A DNA stretch of 64,000 bases from Steromphala cineraria (lineage: Eukaryota > Mollusca > Gastropoda > Trochida > Trochidae). The stretch is from NCBI GenBank assembly GCA_916613615.1, contig OU744727.1:4432593-4496592 (forward strand), read 5' to 3'. A model generated the notes under the pieces. The model made no database searches. It was not told the origin of the DNA and was given only the letters and a program-made list of their open reading frames with translations. This document shows positions 59,989-64,000 of the stretch, one piece after another; positions within the stretch are counted from its first letter, which is position 1; each line of letters begins with the position of its first letter. Both the position numbers and the translations under genes were made by a program.

Positions 59989-60897
59989 TTAGTGGTGAAC
60001 TAGACCTCCAGCTGAAAACTTCATCCTTTTCTGTTTCTGTCTCTGGTTACAAAACCACACACGAACAACGTTTTTCTTCAAATCTAACTTTTCAGCAATT
60101 TGTGCAATTTTTTCCCCAGATGGCCTGGGTTGAACGGCAAAGTAGGCTTCTAATGACCGCTTCTCGGGTGCAGCTATGGAAGTACGTTTCCTCTTCTTGT
60201 CTGCAGCCCCCATCATGTCCCCCTCGGCCTTCCTCTCTCGGGCTGCCTTCTCCGCTTCCTCCAACCAAGCCTGTAGGATGGGCTTCAGAGCTATCATATT
60301 ATTGTGGCTCAGGGTGAGGGATTCGAACCTGCAGATAGTGCTCTGGCTCAGACAGCCCACCCCCGGGATCTTGAGGTTTGCCAGGGCCGACCCCACATCA
60401 GCCTGTGTCACCCCCAGCTTTATCCGCCTCTGTTTGAAGCGCTCTGCGAATGCTTCTAGTTCCCGGGGGTCACAATCCGTGTCGTGTACGGGGTGGTGCA
60501 TGGCGGCGTGGTGGGAGGAGAGACCGGGGTGGGTGTTCATGGTGTTGGGGTGGGTGTACACAGGGGGGTACATCTGGTGGGAGTGGGAGTGACTCGTCAC
60601 CATGTGGTTGTTGTGGTGGTGGTGTTCCTGCATCGACACGGGTCCCAGGGTCATCCCCGGGGGGTTGCCGGTCAGTTGGTCCAGCATGGAGTCCCCCGGG
60701 CCGAAGGGTGAGGTGTGGGCGTGCATAGTCATCTGGGGTCGGGAAGAGGCCACTTGGTGGGGTGCGATGTCTGGGGTGTGGCCGTAAAGTCCATCCGACT
60801 TCATCAACTGGGCTGAGGGACATTTCGGGATGTCTACGGCGGCCAAAGCCTCTGCCCTTGCCAACAGTCCGTCGTCCAACCCTCCAAAGAAGTTGCC
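59989..60897 (-). CDS. POU4: POU4/Brn3 transcription factor, exon 2
   Basis: Coding part of the second exon. The acceptor TTGTATTTGCAG (revcomp of 60898 on) precedes GGC AAC TTC; the stop is at 59989-59991. Spliced to 61168-61293 in phase 0 it gives 344 residues, within the usual size range. Domains in spliced numbering: class IV POU box GNFFGGLDDGLLARAEALA (43-65); His-rich linker (134-177); POU-specific domain (about 185-261, containing FAERFKQRRIKLGVTQADVG); homeodomain (276-335) with the class IV helix-3 signature WFCNQRQKQKRMKF; tail SAGGLVHH. POU4 proteins are nuclear DNA-binding regulators of sensory neuron and mechanoreceptor differentiation in bilaterians. The long domain matches make this secure. 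The Met used by the unspliced ORF (60921) lies in the intron. Confidence 0.97.
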   Translation of the reverse strand, partial: GNFFGGLDDGLLARAEALAAVDIPKCPSAQLMKSDGLYGHTPDIAPHQVASSRPQMTMHAHTSPFGPGDSMLDQLTGNPPGMTLGPVSMQEHHHHNNHMVTSHSHSHQMYPPVYTHPNTMNTHPGLSSHHAAMHHPVHDTDCDPRELEAFAERFKQRRIKLGVTQADVGSALANLKIPGVGCLSQSTICRFESLTLSHNNMIALKPILQAWLEEAEKAARERKAEGDMMGAADKKRKRTSIAAPEKRSLEAYFAVQPRPSGEKIAQIAEKLDLKKNVVRVWFCNQRQKQKRMKFSAGGLVHH

Positions 60898-61167
60898 CTG
60901 CAAATACAAGAAAAAATCCAATGTATCAAGTTGTCGCCTAACGGAAAGTCAACATCAATAATACCTACTCTCCAAGCCGCTGGGGAAACCCGTCGCTGCT
61001 AAATGGTCACGTCACGTTTCCTTTCGCAAAGATAAACTCACTTCATAAAATATGGAACATGGCAAATAATGAGAGCGATACCGACGGGAAGGCTTTGAAT
61101 TGCTAATAAAGGTGATTAGAGGCCGGCAGAGTGGCCAGCTATACACGGACACAGGTGAAGTACATAC
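60898..61167 (-). other. POU4 intron (270 bp, phase 0)
   Basis: GTATGT donor (61162-61167, minus strand) to TTTGCAG acceptor (60898-60904). It separates the N-terminal MNSKQ exon from the POU-IV box, the position I expect in vertebrate Brn3 genes too. That comparison is from memory. Confidence 0.85.
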
Positions 61168-61293
61168 CGAGCTACTGGATATACATCGCATACGTTCCGG
61201 GGGTCGGTAGGGGGGCGAGTAGCGACCCGTGGGAAGACCCCCACCGTTCACGATCGGGGACAACCCGATGGTGGAGTGCTGCTTGCTGTTCAT
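61168..61293 (-). CDS. POU4: POU4/Brn3 transcription factor, exon 1
   Basis: 42 codons starting MNSKQHSTIGLSPIVNGGGL, ending RMRCISSSS at the GTATGT donor. MNSKQ at the start is the characteristic class IV N-terminus, which supports this ATG, and there is no comparable upstream Met. The remainder of the exon is weakly conserved, as in other POU4 proteins. The mRNA leader upstream is purine/pyrimidine-biased (GAGA-type run at 61300-61340). Confidence 0.93.
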
Positions 61294-63400
61294 GAATGAG
61301 AGAGTGAGGGAGAGGGAGGGAGGGAGAGAGAGTGAGGCACGTTAGCCGCACCGGTCAGCTAACTCCCGTCTCCGACTCTGCCAGTCGGCCAGCCTATCAC
61401 GGCTCACGGACTGTAGGGTAAAGCCTGCCTCCCTATCTGAGCACCTAACCTCGCCTCGCAGAGTCAGTGGAGTATCGACTCAGTCTCAACACTGCAACCC
61501 GTCCCTACTCTAACTCTCACTGTATGGGAAAGTGCCACTGGACAAGAAATGAATATTGCTTTTGTATTGAATAGCATAGAATGCCTATGCACCTGTTTGT
61601 GTGCACGCTCTCTCGTCACGTGACCGGCCAGCACGCATGCTCAATAAGTAATTAAGCATGATCAACAGAAATTTCACGTTGCTCATTTAACGTTTGATTA
61701 TAGAATAGGAAAGAATTGTTCTGACTTTGGCGTTTGGGGGTAAAAACGCAACCTTTCTGTCGTTGAAGGAACTGTAAAAAAATTATCCAAACTAGTCATG
61801 CCATGCTTGTCGATTTGTGGCCTTTGATCTGAACTGAAGGACATGTGTATCTCTCTCTGGCACGGGAAAGTTAGCGGTTGCCGGCGTCAAGTTAACTAGA
61901 CCTATCAAATATTGAAGAGACGGTTAGTTCCGCTAATTAATGCGTGAGAAATGCTTTGATTCGGCTGCACGACAGTAAAACCTGCACAGATAACTGTCTT
62001 CACGTCTTCTACAGAGTTTAAGAACATAAGAAGTTTGAATTTATTTTTTTAACGAAATTAAACAAATCTTGAATTGATCTTACTAATTGATTCAACATTT
62101 TAAAAACACGTTAAGCAGAAAAAGACATCAGAAATAATTGTTTACATCAGAAGAACCTATATTCTTTTTAAGTAGAAATATAAATAAATTATAAGATCGA
62201 ATGATTTTTCTTAATTTAATTATTAGCCTTGTATAGTACAAGATAAAGCCTCTTCTGTAGTTGTTTAAAACCTGAAAAGCGGCCAAAAGCGCAGACAGCA
62301 ATTGCCGGTATAACATGGAAGTAACTAACTTGATGGGTATCCGATATCATGAGCTTAGCTAGTGAAATACGATAGTTCTAGTGATGGGATTATCTCTGAA
62401 TGAGACTGGAAAATTGCACGTATTAGAGTGAAATTAACATGTTTGCAGGAAGCTGACAACGCGCGTGTTTTACACGTGTAGATTCACACAGACGCTGCCG
62501 TTGATTGACGTGCGCTATCTGATAGATACATCCCATATGTCACTCTAAAGGATGAGTGTGTATTTCAAAAGCTTTCACATTTACACCGCAGTTGGGCTTT
62601 GACAGAAAACCATTAACAGCATGTACAACAAAAGAGATTCACATTTATCAACCAATTTCACACACATTAAGTAAGGTATTTGTATAGATATAAAGTAATT
62701 TGGTAATATATGATACATTCACTATTTCTAGTAAGTTATTTTAAATATGTTTTCATATAATTAAGAAACGTCAATCTGCAAAATCAACTATTTGCAATAA
62801 TACTAATTCATAAAACGTTTCAAAACTTTGCCTTTCAAAAGATAACAATCCACGCAATGATCTTGCATTCAACCAATCAGTTGTACGTGTCAACCATTCA
62901 CACAATTCAATACGTTCCGAAAGAAAAAATAACAGATTACTAAGATTGAATGGAATGAATTTTTCATGTGAACATTTTACCTACTTCTTTTAAATTTATA
63001 ATGTTTTGTCTAGACTAAAACAAAAGTGAATTCATCAGAGACAGAGCGGCAAGTGGTTAGTGAAATGAACATGAATATTTGACGCACGCAGTGACACATA
63101 TCGCTACTTACAACTGAGGACGCAATGTACATATCCGGCCTCGGCAGATCCATGATTCTATGCTCTCTCTCCTCTACCGATACACGGGGCAATGAGATGT
63201 GTCTCAAATTAATACTTTATATACCAAAGGGGATAAGTCATCGACTTGTCAATTATACCTAATGAATATTGAGAGATGTCTTATAACACAAGATTCACTC
63301 AGTCGGAACCGGGTCGCTATGAAATGTACAACAATAGCTCTTGAAGCAAGACAACTTGTAGAAGGATGGCAGCACCGTTGTCTTATCATGCACGTGAAGC
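61294..63400 (-). promoter_or_regulatory. POU4 5' leader and upstream region
   Basis: Directly upstream of the start codon is a GA/CT-rich run (61300-61340). GTCACGTGAC, a perfect CACGTG palindrome, lies at 61615-61624, about 320 bp upstream. CGCTAATTAATGCGTGAG at 61931-61948 resembles the Brn3 recognition sequence (core AATTAAT), a possible autoregulatory site about 640 bp upstream. No TATA box is clear and no other gene is seen. ORFs here are chance. Confidence 0.45.
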
Positions 63401-64000
63401 GTGACGCACGTGCAGGTGTGTCGGGAGGGGGTGAGGGGGGACCGTCCCCCGAGCGTCGTCTTCCCGTGTCGCTTGAGCGGTGAAAAAGTATACACTAAGA
63501 TCTAACCGTGGGTTGAAACCACGTGGGATTTGACGAGATACAAACATGTTTGTTGTCTTGTATGTTTCAATGGGCTGTTTGATGGAAGCGATCACACTTG
63601 TCTTACGGCTCATTGACGGATGTGTGAGAAGGGAGACTGGCAACGGCGATAGCCTTTTCACATGTATCATCTGCGGTAAGGGAACTTTAAATAAATAATG
63701 AACTCGCCCTTCTTTGATAATTTAATCTAGTTAACATTTTCCTGATCGAGATAGATGGCTTTTTCATGCCAAGCCCGTGGTTCTGCTAGCTGAGAAATAT
63801 ATTGGCATGTTACTTCAATAGAATTTGAGGATTGATTTTTTAGAAACCACGCACGTTTTTAAAACTTAGAAGTTTGTCACTTAAAGAATTAACTTGAGCT
63901 GACAGTGTGACAACAAGACTTGTAAATGGAAAGAATGCTAAGGCTCCAGTGGAAGAATTTATAATACGAAACAAATTGAAAGAATAACCATTTTTGATAC
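63401..64000. other. intergenic with a G-rich hairpin, no gene seen
   Basis: A G-rich run followed by GGGGGAC-C-GTCCCCC at 63436-63450, E-box-like CACGTG motifs at about 63391 and 63509, then AT-rich sequence to the window end. Confidence 0.4.

Noticed and set aside
60102..60787. Plus-strand ORFs opposite POU4 exon 2 (up to 138 codons)
   Set aside because: Antisense shadows of the GC-rich POU4 coding sequence. They break at domain boundaries and have no protein-like motifs.

Overview
This is animal nuclear DNA, most likely from a bivalve mollusc. It is AT-rich, with introns, long non-coding stretches, a CR1/L2-type LINE, mollusc-style non-autonomous elements with minisatellite cores, and a class IV POU (Brn3) gene. 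I see no prokaryotic operon, CRISPR array or rRNA. The assignment to bivalves rests on repeat style and gene families, not on a database search.

Left end (1-5540, + strand): the last four visible exons of an NLR-like gene. Joined at 273-362, 456-566, 830-1387 and 2080-5540, they stay open and in phase (every intron is phase 1). They encode an unrecognised N-terminal module, a P-loop STAND-type NTPase and roughly 18 ankyrin repeats. The 5' end lies outside the window. From 5541 to 7742 is its 3' flank.

Middle (7743-59000): a gene desert of about 50 kb rich in repeats. It holds two adjacent copies of a 145-bp-core element (7743-10335) and a tandem duplication with an inserted segment (10650-11690). 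It also has a decayed LINE tail (13253-13735), a 68-bp minisatellite (21920-22290) and two related TTAA-flanked MITEs (22480-22834, about 24812-25171) that bracket a 760-bp polypyrimidine tract. Further on are a 139-bp palindrome directly against a 5'-truncated but RT-intact LINE (28951-30860), a second minisatellite-core element (32288-33294), and a 3.6-kb array of about 78 units of 46 bp (38747-42341) that is open in all three forward frames. Between them sit GC-richer islands carrying strong-looking transcription-factor motifs: X-box/RFX-like, CTCF-like beside a CACGTG palindrome, an inverted AGGTCA pair, PBX-MEIS, and YY1 plus NRF1. These are candidate enhancers, promoters or insulators.

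Right end (59000-64000, - strand): a two-exon POU4/Brn3 gene (exon 1 61168-61293, exon 2 59989-60897) encoding 344 residues, with its upstream region to the right. The large desert 3' of this developmental regulator fits long-range cis-regulation. That is inference.

The two real genes are unrelated in function: a putative innate-immune sensor and a sensory-neuron transcription factor. The most unusual items are the N-terminal module of the STAND-ankyrin gene, the shared architecture of the two otherwise unrelated minisatellite-core element families, and the recurrent GTCACGTGAC palindrome, one copy of which lies in the POU4 proximal upstream region.
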